The translations under genes and the position numbers were made by a program. 64,000 nt of DNA from Amoebidium appalachense (Eukaryota; Ichthyosporea): positions 9,672,001-9,736,000 of the forward strand of contig CAVNZM010000005.1 of NCBI GenBank assembly GCA_963693365.1, given 5' to 3'. This document shows, piece after piece, positions 44,209-54,861 of the stretch (the stretch's first letter is position 1; every line of letters starts with the position of its first letter). The notes beneath the pieces are model-generated. The model was given only the letters and a program-made list of their open reading frames with translations. It was not told the origin of the DNA and searched no databases.

Positions 44209-45361
44209 GTGTGTTTGCGCGCGCACGCGCACACGCGCGCGCACCGCGTGTGTGATACACATACTTCAGCACGTATAATAATGCTTGTGTGTGTGTGTGT
44301 GTGTGGCAGGGACGGGGGGAAAGAGGGGAAGGGGAGGGGGGAGGGGAGGGGGTTGGGGGGGGTTTGAATGCGTCAAAAAGTACGAAGTACACAAGAACAA
44401 ACGGATAACACGATGCAGAATGCAAGCCATACATAAAGAGTATGCATAATAAGCAGAGCCCATCCTCAGGGGGGGCCCATGTCATCCACAGTACCCGAGT
44501 TTCGACCTATTCACCTCGTTAACGAAACCCAACTCAGATACTGTTTCACTTGAACATGGGTAGGTGGGGGGGGGGGGGGGGGGGGGGGGGGATGGACATG
44601 TATGCATAATTAGCATCATTAGCACGACTGCTCACTCACCTTGCCGAAGTGCGCGTACACACGTCAAATGGGGTTTTGGGGTGGCAGATGGGTAGCGAGG
44701 ACGAAAATGAAAACACGTGGCCCTTTTGGGATATTATCTTTTCCCGTAAATATTGATCGATTTCCCGGTTTGTCTTGATCGGGAAGCTTGCACCACACAG
44801 GTTCACTGCCACACCGTAATCCATCCCAGATTCTTCGGCTCTTTTCAAGGATTTTAGCAACATATCCACCTGAGTTAGTCCCGCCCATTCGACGTTCATT
44901 CGTTTAACCATAACGATGTTTGGTTTTTTGCTGACTTGTAATGTAAAATTCGCGTATTCCGCATCAAGTATTTTCTTGTCCAAGTGCACAGCAAATATGT
45001 GCTTTGGGTGATAGAGCAACTCGATGAGCTCCAAAACACCCAAAATCGTAGACGTGTCGTGTGCAGACAGCAAATATGCTATTCTTACTGTCGGCTCCCA
45101 GTCCGAACTTTCTTGGGTTTTCCGTGTCACCGGGTCCTCTGCGCTAACATTAAGGCCTCCTAGGTTGCTATATAGGAGGCTTTGGCTCATGTTCAAAATG
45201 TTTTGTTGGGAATCTGGACTTAATATCCGCAGCTGATCAAAGAGGAAAAACGCAGTGCACACGAATATTGCTAGAGTTAAAAGGCGAACAGGCACGCCAG
45301 CGCATGCAGTGAATACGCCGAGCTGGCGGGTCCTTTTTTTCGATTGCTGTGCACGCTCCAT
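42910..45361 (-). CDS. GT14 family glycosyltransferase (core-2/I-branching or xylosyltransferase type), 2 exons
   Basis: GT14 enzymes are Golgi type II membrane proteins that transfer GlcNAc or xylose to glycans. Exons are 45361-44640 (722 bp) and 43357-42910 (448 bp); the phase-2 join gives 389 aa. The basic N-terminus is followed by a membrane anchor at about residues 14-40 ([18 protein letters not shown]), then a stem. Catalytic-domain features are [83 protein letters not shown] and [10 protein letters not shown]. Several Asn-X-Ser/Thr sites are present. The NLCGxxFPIKTNxEI motif is strongly typical of GT14. The donor or acceptor sugar cannot be told from sequence. The intron contains R1 and ends in (CA)n-CAG. 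A second terminal exon of a close paralogue lies at 50755-51188 on the same strand. Confidence 0.88.
43360..43500. repeat. (TG)n and (GGGT)n block forming the GT14 acceptor
   Basis: On the minus strand, (CA)n ends CACAG directly before GT14 exon 2 at 43357. A second (TG)n array lies at about 43788-43858 in the same intron. Confidence 0.9.
43985..44098 (+). other. orphan exon-like segment inside the GT14 intron, opposite strand
   Basis: Microsatellite-free sequence between TTAAG and a GTAAGA donor-like site reads [20 protein letters not shown] followed by [15 protein letters not shown] on the plus strand. It looks like a charged helical coding piece, but no partner exon was found. It could be an exon of a nested gene, an exonised relic, or chance. 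Confidence 0.25.
44362..44556 (-). repeat. R1 interspersed repeat copy, minus orientation
   Basis: Reverse-complement match to 10980-11170, including the CGAGTTTCGACCTATTC and TTAACGAAACCCAACTCAGA segments. The tail end (TTTGAATGCG on the plus strand) adjoins poly(G), so on the repeat's strand it again runs into poly(C). It lies in the GT14 intron. Confidence 0.8.
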
Positions 45362-45573
45362 ATTTATGCTGCGACAGCATGCAGAAGTATAATAATCGAG
45401 CTTGATGTACCCCCTGCGGAAAATTCAGAGATGTGAGAATTTTTTATTTAAAAATTTCCGCCCTATTAGATACTATGATATAATATATTAGTAATTTATG
45501 CAACAACCGTGGCAGGTAAGGTGTGCATGCAGCGGCACGGGTTCGCTGTGTGCACCTGGGCGCGCGCGGGCGC

Positions 45574-45631
<58 letters not shown>

Positions 45632-45681
45632 TTGTGTGGCACCGTGTGTTTGTGTTTCAAAGTTTGTGCGTGTGTGGGGAG

Positions 45682-45840
<159 letters not shown>

Positions 45841-46100
45841 GCACATGTGTGCGATGTGCATGCGTGCGTTACGTATGGATGCATGCACGCACGCACGCGC
45901 ATGGCTGTGTGGAAGAACTTGCAAATTGAACATAAGTAATCAATCTGTAACGTATGGAAAATTGATGATGGATGAGTGCAACCATTATCGGCCCTGATAC
46001 AGTCGTGAATACACATGTACAACATGGTCAAACACAGACAAGCCGTGACTCACAAACACACGCACATGCACGTGACATGCATGCACATACACGCGCATAT

Positions 46101-46162
<62 letters not shown>

Positions 46163-46919
46163 TCACAGCACGTGCACACATACACACCACTTCCGGTTGT
46201 TTATCTCACCAACACACCTTGATTAGGTCAGTGAGGTCGACGCTACACAGCCCACAACGGTTTCAAACTCTTGCCAAACAAAAATTCCTTTCTTTATTTC
46301 GAGTCCACCTATCTCCTATCTACACACACACGCACACGCGCACATTCATATAAATATCTCTCTGTGCCTCGAGTATTCAGCGTAAACCCATAAATGTACA
46401 AGTTGTTTGTCCCCTTTTTATTTACCTAAAAGTCTACTGAGGGGCCTGGAACCGGTGCTGAGGCTCAGTGCTTCAGATCTGGCTGTTATGACCTCGGTTG
46501 CTACGGCTAATCAATGACATGATCAGCAACCAATCATCTGTTACGCTATCGATCGATGGCTCACCAGATTACGTAACAGGTGAAAACGATCCAAAATCCC
46601 AGTCGAGCCCTGGGATCCGGATAGACGGAGAGCGGGGAGAGAGGGACGACGAAAAGAGAGAGGGAGAGGGGTAGGGAAAGGGGAAAGAGAGGAGAGAGAG
46701 AGATAGAGGGGGGAGGGCAGGGCCGGCCCGGGGGCCGGGGGGGGGGAGGGGGAGGGGGAAGTTCTCGAGCTGGGTGGGTGGGTGGGTGGGTGGGTGGGTG
46801 GGGGAGGGGGAGGGGGAGGGAGGGGATGGAGATCTAGAGGAAAAGCCTGAAAGAGAGGGGGGGGGGGGGGGGTTGGAGAGGGGGGTGAGGGGGGAGGGGA
46901 GAAGGGGAAGCGACTCAGA

Positions 46920-47432
46920 GCTGGAGAGAGAAAAGACAGAGAGAGAGCTAGGGAGAGGAGAAAGAGAGAGAGAGAGAGAGAGCACACACATACACAGACA
47001 GAGAGAGAGAAAGAGAGAGAGAGTACACACTCACACACACACGCACACACGCACACACACACACACACGCACACATAGAGAGATAGAGAGATAGAGAGAC
47101 AGAGCTAGAGAGAGAGAGCACACACAGAGAGAGATAGAGAGAAGGTGAGAGAGAGAGAGGAGAGAGAAGGGAGAGAGAGAGAGAGAGAGAGAAAGGGAGG
47201 GAAGAAGGGAGCGAGAGAGGGAGGGAGGGAGGGAGGGAGAAAGGGAGGGAAGAAGGGAGCGAGCGAGCGAGGGAGGGAGGGAGGGAGGGAGGGAGGGAGG
47301 GAGGGAGGGAGGGAGGAAGGGAGGGAGGGAGGGAGGGAGGGAGGGAGGGAGGGAGGGAGGGAGGGAGGGAGGGAGGGAGGGAGGGAGGGAGGGAGGGAGG
47401 GAGGGGAGGGGGGGGGGGGGGGGGGGAGAGAG

Positions 47433-47468
<36 letters not shown>

Positions 47469-47500
47469 CAGAGAGAGAGAGGGGGGAGAGAGATATACAC
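46920..47500. repeat. GA, CA and (GGGA)n purine-rich array
   Basis: Alternating GA and CA segments, then an almost perfect GGGA array at about 47270-47404 and GA to about 47466. Confidence 0.9.
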
Positions 47501-47646
47501 TGCTGGCAGCTAGAAGATAGATATATTTATATCTCCAAAGAGAGAGGGAGTGAGAGAAGCAGAACCAATCGATAATATAATATTCAAATAGACATACATT
47601 CCTTATTTGCCATCACTGATAATTAATAGTACTAGTGGACACCCAC

Positions 47647-48180
47647 CTCTCAAATAGATGACCGGTGTTACAGTCAAATGTAACATTCCGCACCTTGCGC
47701 GAGGGTGAGACGTATTCTTTTAACCACCGGTCGCTGTAGATGTGATCGCCAGTGACATAGGTGTCAAATTCCCGACAAAATTCCCCATCACGAACGGCAC
47801 TGACAAGCTGTACATACATATCGATCGGCTGTTGTACTCCTGCTGAGTTTTGTTGGTACGAAGAACAGGGAAGGCTGGGCTGGTTGTGGACGTTCGCTCT
47901 AGCTCCAAGTGCAGGGTTTCGCCCATGAAACGAAACGTCACATTCCCATTGTTCATGTCAACTGGGTAGTAGTGACGACCCATCTCCTCGGACCAGACAC
48001 GAACCCGCCCTGTATAGATATTAATATTAGCTGCGGCATGATTCCGGTGGCTAGCGCTGTACATGTGTGTATTGATTGCATACCATGATGCGACGATGCG
48101 AAACCGCTCGGCTTGCCTGTGTACCCCAAAAACCTGCCGGATATCCCACTCCCACGTGGTCTGCAGGCGTTCACGGATGA
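47647..48180 (-). CDS. unidentified exon with internal frameshift
   Basis: After a TTTTTAAG acceptor the minus strand is open for about 110 codons (IRERLQTTWEWDIRQVFGVH, YTGRVRVWSEEMGRHYYPVD, NVTFRFMGETLHLELER). At about 47838 the frame breaks, and another frame continues protein-like to a GAGAG/GTGGGT donor (PIDMYVQLVSAVRDGEFCRE, then TYVTGDHIYSDRWLKEYV, then FDCNTGHLFERW). It has ordinary base composition, several Asn-X-Ser/Thr sites and Cys residues, as in a secreted or lumenal protein. I do not recognise the family. One missing or extra base would join the two frames, so this is either a decaying gene or an assembly error. Confidence 0.45.
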
Positions 48181-48429
48181 CTTAAAAAGAAATACACGAT
48201 TTTTACAGCGTACATTCCTCTGAGCAAAGTGAAATATTCGCGCCCGTTGCCTAATACACCCATGGTGCGCCCTCCCAACGGCCCACTGGGCGAAAAAATA
48301 ACCAGGAACGTGGCTTTGTAGTGTCGTTAGCTTTGGGTAGTGTTGCTCTGTTGTGCATGAAAAGTTCATGTCATGTGGTCTGCGAACGTTGAAGATTGAA
48401 ACACGGGCTACCATACAATACAGAGCATA

Positions 48430-48541
48430 TGACGTCATCGTTTCCGCAAAAACGACGACGTCACCGTTTCCGCGCAAACGATGACGTCACTGTTTCCGCG
48501 GCAACAGGACTAGTTGTGACGTCACCATTTCCGCGGAAACA

Positions 48542-48545
<4 letters not shown>
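48430..48545. promoter_or_regulatory. array of four GACGTCA palindromes with TTTCCGCGGAAA-like partners
   Basis: GACGTCA occurs at 48431, 48457, 48483 and 48518; three of the four are full TGACGTCA (CRE/ATF-type). Each is followed by (C/A)TTTCCGC and, in the last unit, by the palindrome TTTCCGCGGAAA. Spacing is 26, 26 and 35 bp. The array lies about 250-340 bp upstream of the minus-strand exon at 48180 and borders (GGC)n. Regulatory role inferred. Confidence 0.45.

Positions 48546-48623
<78 letters not shown>
48541..48623. repeat. (GGC)n then poly(G)
   Basis: A GGC trinucleotide array of about 30 bp continues into an uninterrupted G run to 48623. Confidence 0.95.
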
Positions 48624-48624
<1 letters not shown>

Positions 48625-48903
48625 AGCATGTGAGTCGTTTTTCAGGTGCTGAGTATACTGCTCTTTAATTCCTGTGTCTGTTAATATTGTGAGAAATATT
48701 ATGGTAATGCATCTTTGGCGGTTAAGACGGTGAGATCTGTGAACACGTGAACCGTTGTTCCTTAAGCTGTTCCTCAAAATCCATACAGGCTTATTTACTC
48801 TGTATATTCAACAACTCCAAGTCATGGAACGAGATGTAGGGGGTCATTCTGAAATAAATAGCACCCGCAACTGCCTGTATTTATCTCCAACTACGTCTAA
48901 AAC

Positions 48904-48956
<53 letters not shown>

Positions 48957-49154
48957 AAAAAAAAAAAAAAAGAAAGGAAAAAAAAAAAAAAGAATTAAAA
49001 ATAAATAAAGGAAAATAAAAACCAAAAACCGGTTACTATTTGATCATAAAACGTGGGCCCACCTGGATATCCTAATATCTCTGGATTTGTCATTCTGTAA
49101 ACTTCGGCACGTGTTTGCTGTGTGGATGTATGTTAATTGGGCACTTGCGAGCAT

Positions 49155-49225
<71 letters not shown>

Positions 49226-49274
49226 ATGCATGTGTGTGTGTGTGTGTGCGTGTGCGTGTGTGTATGCGTTAGCG

Positions 49275-49372
<98 letters not shown>

Positions 49373-49655
49373 TCTGTGTCTGTGTGTGTACAGCCCGCAA
49401 AGAGGTCCCTTAATGTTAGTAATCTCATCATGTTCCATCCCCCCCCCCCCCCCCCCCCCCTCCTGCCCCCTTCCCTTATCCCTTCCCCATGCCACAGCCA
49501 GAACGTAAACGCGGAGGTACCCCTAGCGTGATTATAGAAGTCATTCACCCCTACATTAATCCTCAGCACACAGTCCTTTTCGTTTCCCCCCCCCCCCCCC
49601 CCCCCCCCCCCTTCTTCTATGTGCAGGCAAATGCACATGACACACACACACACGT

Positions 49656-49700
<45 letters not shown>

Positions 49701-49927
49701 GAGGACGGGGGGGGGGGGGGGTTCCAGGAAAATCACGTATCCAACATATAGGCGGGTTACGTGATTTTCCTGAACGGGGGCTTTAGGGGGAGTACGAATT
49801 TCCTGGACACGTGATTTTCCTGCAACAGGGGGGGGGGGGGGGGAGGGGGGGCACAAATTCTCAGTCTGTTCACCAAGCAACAAGTTAAACAATTTTATGG
49901 TTTAGGGCTGAACTTAAATTCATCCCC

Positions 49928-49961
<34 letters not shown>

Positions 49962-50191
49962 TCTGGATTCCCCACCCAACCACCCGACACACACACACAC
50001 ACCATCACCACCACCAAAAGAAAAGACCCAAACAGACCTGCCGGCAAAGAGTCTAAAGTTTAATAAATGCTTTGAAAGAAGTCGATACAAAGAGTCTGAC
50101 CCTGGGAAGAAGAAACCCTGATTATTTAAACACATCGACAACTCCGAAGAAACTCAATAGTAAAATCAGTAGATGGTTACTGAGCCTTCTA
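48624..50191. other. spacer with poly(C)/poly(A), (TG)n and an inverted repeat
   Basis: Poly(C)-poly(A) at about 48906-48971, TG arrays at 49160-49375, poly(C) at 49440-49460 and 49588-49610, CA at 49640-49698, the hairpin described separately, and poly(C) at 49926-49959. No gene was seen. Confidence 0.45.
49725..49822. repeat. 14-bp inverted repeat with a third copy
   Basis: CAGGAAAATCACGT at 49725-49738 is inverted as ACGTGATTTTCCTG at 49759-49772 (20-nt loop) and again at 49809-49822. Flanked by poly(G) on both sides. Confidence 0.8.
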
Positions 50192-50550
50192 TTAACAAGA
50201 TGTTATTGCCAATCTACAAGACACGAAGCACCATGCTACTAGTATCTTTGTTGCATAAAAATTATCCGCTGGGATCACTGAATAAAGCAGAATCCAATTT
50301 GGCTTCATTAAGTCATCCAGTGCTTTAATATTACCCAAATACAAACCACCCTGCCTTTGCATGATTAGTTTCTTTGTTGCATGTAGGGTTACCTCTGGCA
50401 CCACAAATACGAAATACCATTTTTGATTTTCTTGAGTCACACAATCCTCTATCCCAACGCTGATAAATTCCGCTGCCAAACACACAGCACTATAGGGCTT
50501 AAAAACCCCGGTAGCATCAAATGCAACATGCATACCGGCAGTTACATAAT
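50192..50550 (-). CDS. unidentified terminal exon
   Basis: After the acceptor TACGGCCTTGCAG the minus strand is open for about 118 codons to a TAA at 50192-50194. The product contains YYVTAGMHVAFDATGVFKPY, DCVTQENQKWYFVFVVPEV, GGLYLGNIKALDDLMKPNWI and LLYSVIPADNFYATK. Two similar segments with ATKKL or ATKIL suggest an internal repeat; the Cys...QKWYF pattern faintly recalls beta-trefoil lectins, but I would not assign it. Composition is ordinary and free of microsatellites. No upstream exon was linked. It sits just downstream of the GT14-like exon B on the same strand, so it may be a separate small gene or the tail of an unrecognised one. Confidence 0.4.
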
Positions 50551-50754
50551 ACTGCAAGGCCGTAAGATTTGAAAGTACTAAAAAGATATTAATAATATTA
50601 TCATTGTAGTACCATGAAAAAATACTATGAAATCAACATATAGCGTCTAATAAGACTACTAATCCAAACACATCTTAATGTCCTTCATATCAAACACCAG
50701 CATTCACAACCCCGTGCCCCAATCAGAATCGAGGGAGAGTTCAACAATTGCATT

Positions 50755-51188
50755 CTATTGGCCGCTGGCTTGATTTTTGCTTTCGAGATACTGCCGCAAC
50801 TTCACCCTCAAGGGGTCGTCCGACTTGATTATGCGAGCAAAAAGTTGTGGCACAACTATTAACGAATCGAAGTCGTTTATGCCAAGAGGACATGGGCTCG
50901 ATACAGGGCGGGGGTTAACATGTGTCTTGCACGGTAAACGCCAGTCCGTATACATGCACATTTCTACTACGATCGATGTGTTGAATATGGAATTCTTGGC
51001 TACGGGAATGAAAGAAGATTTCGTCGACGTATCTCCCGGGTTTAAGGAATTCATACCATTGGCGGGCTTCGTCTGACTTTAAAAAATATTGAACGAGTTC
51101 TCGGCCAATCTGCAACCACGTGCTTCCTTTATACATGAGCCGGTGTTCGGGGGTTAGATCCATGGACGTGCAGTTAGCATCCGTGCAC
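50755..51188 (-). pseudogene. second GT14 terminal exon, frameshifted
   Basis: Closely matches exon 2 of the GT14 gene at 42910-43357, with the same acceptor phase: [20 protein letters not shown], then the GSTWLQIGRELVQYFLKSDE segment, then [20 protein letters not shown] and FARIIKSDDPLRVKLRQYLE, with a different short C-terminus. A GGG at about 51004-51006 replaces the GG of copy A and shifts the frame within the [10 protein letters not shown] region. No exon 1 equivalent is visible in the next 2.3 kb upstream (51200-53500). Most likely a partial tandem-duplicate pseudogene; a single-base assembly error in a gene with a distant first exon is the alternative. Confidence 0.75.
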
Positions 51189-51300
<112 letters not shown>

Positions 51301-51631
51301 AGGTACTAGTGTGTGGTTGCATGTGTGCGTGCGGGCCGAACTGCTTTAAACGCTCAACTCCTACGTATATATATGCATAGATACAGAAACCTATAGAGCC
51401 TCACGGACTGATAGAGGTGCACCGTGACCCATGACTGAAATGACACACAAGTTGGCCCGCGCGCGTTTGTACGTATGCGTGTGCGTGTGCGTGACGGTGT
51501 GTGCAAGTTCGCAAGTGTGCGGGTGTGTGCCTGTGTGTGTCCGGGTCCGGGAGGCTAGATAAGTACGTGTTCGTGTGTGTCCCCAACGGTGTATGTGTGC
51601 GTGTCACCCAGTGCTTTCGTGTGAGTTTGTG

Positions 51632-51632
<1 letters not shown>

Positions 51633-51692
<60 letters not shown>
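51633..51692. repeat. (TA)n array
   Basis: About 60 bp of TA, the only sizeable TA array in the window, followed by TG-rich sequence at 51780-51915. Confidence 0.95.
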
Positions 51693-51695
<3 letters not shown>

Positions 51696-51788
51696 GCAGG
51701 TGTGCGGGGGTTATGCCTTTGTGTGCGTGCTCACTACTATTATTCGACGTGATGCTGTGTGTGTGACACCGTGTCGCATTGTGTGTGT

Positions 51789-51826
<38 letters not shown>

Positions 51827-52296
51827 TTGTGCGCACACGTGTGGGTGTGTGTGTGTGTGCGTGTGTGTGTGTGTGCGTACGTGTGTGTGTGTGTCTGTGT
51901 GTGTGTGTGTGTGTTTGCACGTATATGTGACACTGTGTTTCCTGAAGGCATGGGAATGCTCTTGTGCGCGTCTCCCATAGCGGGTTTGGGTTTGACGGAG
52001 CATGCCACGACGGCCATTTCAGGCCATTTCCCCAGTTCACTTCAGATAGCACAACAAAAAGTCTTGACACAAGACAATCGGGCAGCACACAAAACTTCTG
52101 CTGCTACCAAACAAAAAAAACACAACAACGCATAATGATGCCACACAGCAAACACTAACCGTCTTCCCCTCAGCCCAAGAAACTTCAACCAGAAAGTTTT
52201 GAACACAACACACGTCCGTGCACACTTGCGTGGGGAGGCCCCCTGACAACCATCGGATAAAACCGAGTGATCATCCTGGGCAGTCTGTGTCAATTC

Positions 52297-52380
52297 TAAC
52301 ACGTACTGACGTGTTGCCGCACGTGCGACGTTATACATCTACTCAGGCGTGCGACGTTATACATCTACCCCTTTTAAGTA

Positions 52381-52419
<39 letters not shown>

Positions 52420-52447
52420 AGACACCGCCTCAGTAGGTGGTAGGTGT
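52297..52447 (+). repeat. poly(A)-containing repeat P, copy 1
   Basis: Shares with 52893-53029 the segments CGCACGTGCGACGTTATACA, CTTTTAAGTAA, an internal A run, and GGAGACACCGCCTCAGTAGG followed by TGGTAGGT. In this copy GCGACGTTATACATCTAC is doubled. The internal poly(A) suggests an RNA-derived origin but is not proof. Confidence 0.7.
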
Positions 52448-52665
52448 AAATTGGTGTTTTATTTGAGTCAAGCACTGGAGTAGTGGGAGCACTGAACATA
52501 TGAGATAGTAGAAATGATATTTTCTTCTTTTTTTTTTCTTGGTGATTATACCGAGCGACTATCATGGGCAGTCTATGTGATTTGGTGCTTTACTTGGAGT
52601 AGCCTAGTGGAAGCACTGAGTATATGAGATAGTTGAATGATGTATCTTTTTTTTGGGTTCATCCT
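52445..52665 (+). repeat. two imperfect tandem copies of a unit of about 120 bp
   Basis: ATTTGAGTCAAGCACTGGAGTAG...GCACTGAACATATGAGATAG and TTACTTGGAGTAGCCTAGTG...GCACTGAGTATATGAGATAG are parallel. CATGGGCAGTCTATGTG (about 52563) also matches CCTGGGCAGTCTGTGTC (about 52275). Confidence 0.65.
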
Positions 52666-52892
52666 TCTGTATCATGTGTTGTGTTCATGTGCTGTTGTGT
52701 TACAAGCTTAGGGAAGATGCGAACCCGGGTACCAAAAATCACTAATGGAACCAGTAGTGGAACCACCACCCCCAATGATTATACGAATGTCCCTCATTAC
52801 CTGTGAGTATATAAGCTACCATATGTCCTGTGAAAAATAAATCTCACAAATGTTTCAAGAACTAAAGCCTTCGGAACCCCCGAGTCCCAGCC

Positions 52893-52954
52893 CTAACACA
52901 TACTGACGTGTTGGCGCACGTGCGACGTTATACATCTACTCAGGCGGCCCTTTT

Positions 52955-53006
<52 letters not shown>

Positions 53007-53029
53007 AAGGAGACACCGCCTCAGTAGGT
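52893..53029 (+). repeat. poly(A)-containing repeat P, copy 2
   Basis: Second copy of the 52297-52447 sequence with a longer internal A run (about 52959-53004). It is preceded by TATATAAGC (about 52810) and AATAAATCTCAC (about 52838), a TATA/polyadenylation arrangement as in a promoter-bearing repeat end. Confidence 0.7.
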
Positions 53030-53149
53030 GGTAGGTCCCAGCCATGGCCCTCTGAAAAAAGGCAAATGTGACTGAGCGGCGCTGCCGGTGGCACTCAGTG
53101 GCTCACACCTTCCTAAATAGGCAAGAGCCCAGGTATTCCATGAAAAAAC

Positions 53150-53400
53150 ACTTGCACGATTTTATAATTTGACCACTACGTAATGTTGCAAAATCGGCTT
53201 GTAATTGGCTAGATAGCATGAAGTTATAAACGAGCTTCGCCTGATTGGTTCAAAATCCCAACATAAAGTTAAATTGAATGATGATTGGCTGTTAGCCACT
53301 GTGGTGTTCTTACCCAATCAAGTGAGCCCTGGGCTCTACCGCCTTCCATAAGAAGGCAACAGTCACCCCATTCACTTCAGTCACGAATACAGCACTGAAC
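53150..53400 (+). promoter_or_regulatory. putative promoter with four CCAAT-type boxes
   Basis: ATTGGCT (about 53204), ATTGGTT (about 53244), ATTGGCT (about 53284) and CCAATCA (about 53315) lie within 120 bp upstream of the intronless acidic-protein gene. The region has no microsatellite. Function inferred from position. Confidence 0.4.
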
Positions 53401-53550
53401 ACTTGTGGGAGGATTTTTCCTTCTCTACGTCACCAAGAGTGAAACGAGAAAAGATAATTCCTATTCTCTGTAGTTTACAAAATAGTTTCATATTTATTCT
53501 GCTTCCTATTTTCTCTACCTACCCCTTTCTTAAAAAAACCAAAGAGCAAG

Positions 53551-53781
53551 ATGGATCCTGCTTCTGTTGCTGCCGTTGTCGGTGAGGTTGATGTTGATGA
53601 CTTGGAGCTCAACGATGCCCTCGACGCTTTCTATGAAGAGATGGAGCGCGAGGAGGAGGAGTTCGATTTTGAGGGAGAGATGTTTATCTCAGAGACAGAC
53701 AAGCACCTGGAAAGATGCATCGTTGGCTTCGTAGACCCCGTTGGCACGCTCGAGAATCCAGACTCCGATGTCAGCCTATGA
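53551..53781 (+). CDS. small acidic protein, intronless, unidentified
   Basis: An uninterrupted 76-codon frame (stop included in the span) with an unusually acidic product: MDPASVAAVVGEVDVDDLEL, then ALDAFYEEMEREEEEFDFEG, MFISETDKHLERC, ending GTLENPDSDVSL. It is predicted mainly helical in the middle. CAAG precedes the ATG, CCAAT-type boxes lie about 230-350 bp upstream, and AATAAA follows at 54273-54278, giving a coherent single-exon transcript. The surrounding 3 kb is almost free of microsatellites, unlike the intron-rich genes. I know no family that fits. A chance frame cannot be excluded, but the coherent signals and balanced codon use favour a real gene, perhaps within a mobile or recently arrived segment. 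Confidence 0.55.
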   Translation: MDPASVAAVVGEVDVDDLELNDALDAFYEEMEREEEEFDFEGEMFISETDKHLERCIVGFVDPVGTLENPDSDVSL

Positions 53782-54272
53782 GCGAAGGCGCGACCTTTTG
53801 AGATGAAACAGCAGTTTTAGGCACGGCACAAAACGTTTGAATGTTATTGTTACGAAAACAAAGAAAATAAGAAACTACGAATCGCCAGTGGATCGATAAC
53901 AATGCACAGCCTGAACGGATATCTTTGCCTCGAAGCGCAGTGCATGTTGACTTGCACCCACCAGCGCTACCTTTTCCTGTTGTCGTGGAATCTCCTTGCT
54001 GAGAGCGTTTTAAAATATTGCACGCCCCGCCGTGTATGAATATACCAAATTTACAAAAAAAGAACGTAGAATGCTTGAGACGCATAGGTGTATTGTTTTC
54101 TAGGGATTGGGTGCACGTTGTTATCGTGCCCTTCCAAGTATATTGTAGTGAATGGTTTCGTTAAACGTGTGTCGGGCACCATTGTGCGAGCCTGTGTCTT
54201 GCCTGTGAATCTTCTGATCATAGCTTGCTCAGCTGGCTATGGTTGCCATGGCTGAGCCGTTGCGCTGTTTCG

Positions 54273-54278
54273 AATAAA
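54273..54278 (+). terminator. AATAAA polyadenylation signal for the small acidic gene
   Basis: AATAAA about 490 bp downstream of the stop at 53781, in otherwise unique sequence. Confidence 0.45.
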
Positions 54279-54508
54279 ATGCCTGAACGATTGAAAAAAC
54301 ACACGATCAGTTCAGTTTGGTTAGCAGGCTGGTGTTTGTTGGCACCTGAACATGAGCTCTACCAGGCTTTGAGGCAATTGCTCGTCTGGTGTATTCAGTA
54401 AAGGGTAGTTTTAAAACCGTGAACACAACTGTAGTCAGGGGGCAGTAGTGCAGCTGGTTCTCCGTGCGTAAACCTTTCTTACTGAGCGACCTTTGTTATT
54501 ATGCTTGA

Positions 54509-54666
54509 TCGAATGATTACACAGAACTGCAATTTGGGCTCACCATTTGTGCTTGTACATGTGTATGTATAATAGCGCCGAACATACAAAATGATTCCAC
54601 AGAACTGCAATTTGGGCTCACCATTTGTGCTTGTACATATGTGTAATAGCGCCGAACATACAAACT
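54509..54666 (+). repeat. two tandem copies of a unit of about 77 bp
   Basis: GAATGATTACACAGAACTGC and AAATGATTCCACAGAACTGC each start a unit continuing AATTTGGGCTCACCATTTGT and ending TAGCGCCGAACATACAAA. Confidence 0.85.
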
Positions 54667-54670
54667 GGGT

Positions 54671-54736
54671 TAAGGAAGTACTTAGGGTATACGTAGGCAA
54701 CAGAGGAAGTACTTAGGGTATACGTAGGCACATGTA
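54671..54736 (+). repeat. two tandem copies of a unit of about 33 bp
   Basis: GGAAGTACTTAGGGTATACG followed by TAGGCA occurs twice in direct succession. Confidence 0.85.
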
Positions 54737-54861
54737 CTTGGCAAACGGCAGCACAGACTGTGGCTTAACTTGGTAATTGCATAATAGTCGTCCATATATA
54801 CGGCGGCTAGCGATAGGGCACGGTCAGGATCGACGTGCATGCATGCCTGTACTCATCGAAC

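Noticed and set aside
52720-52745. tRNA or tRNA-derived SINE B box (GCGAACCCGGGTACC)
   Set aside because: No matching A box at proper spacing and no cloverleaf was found.
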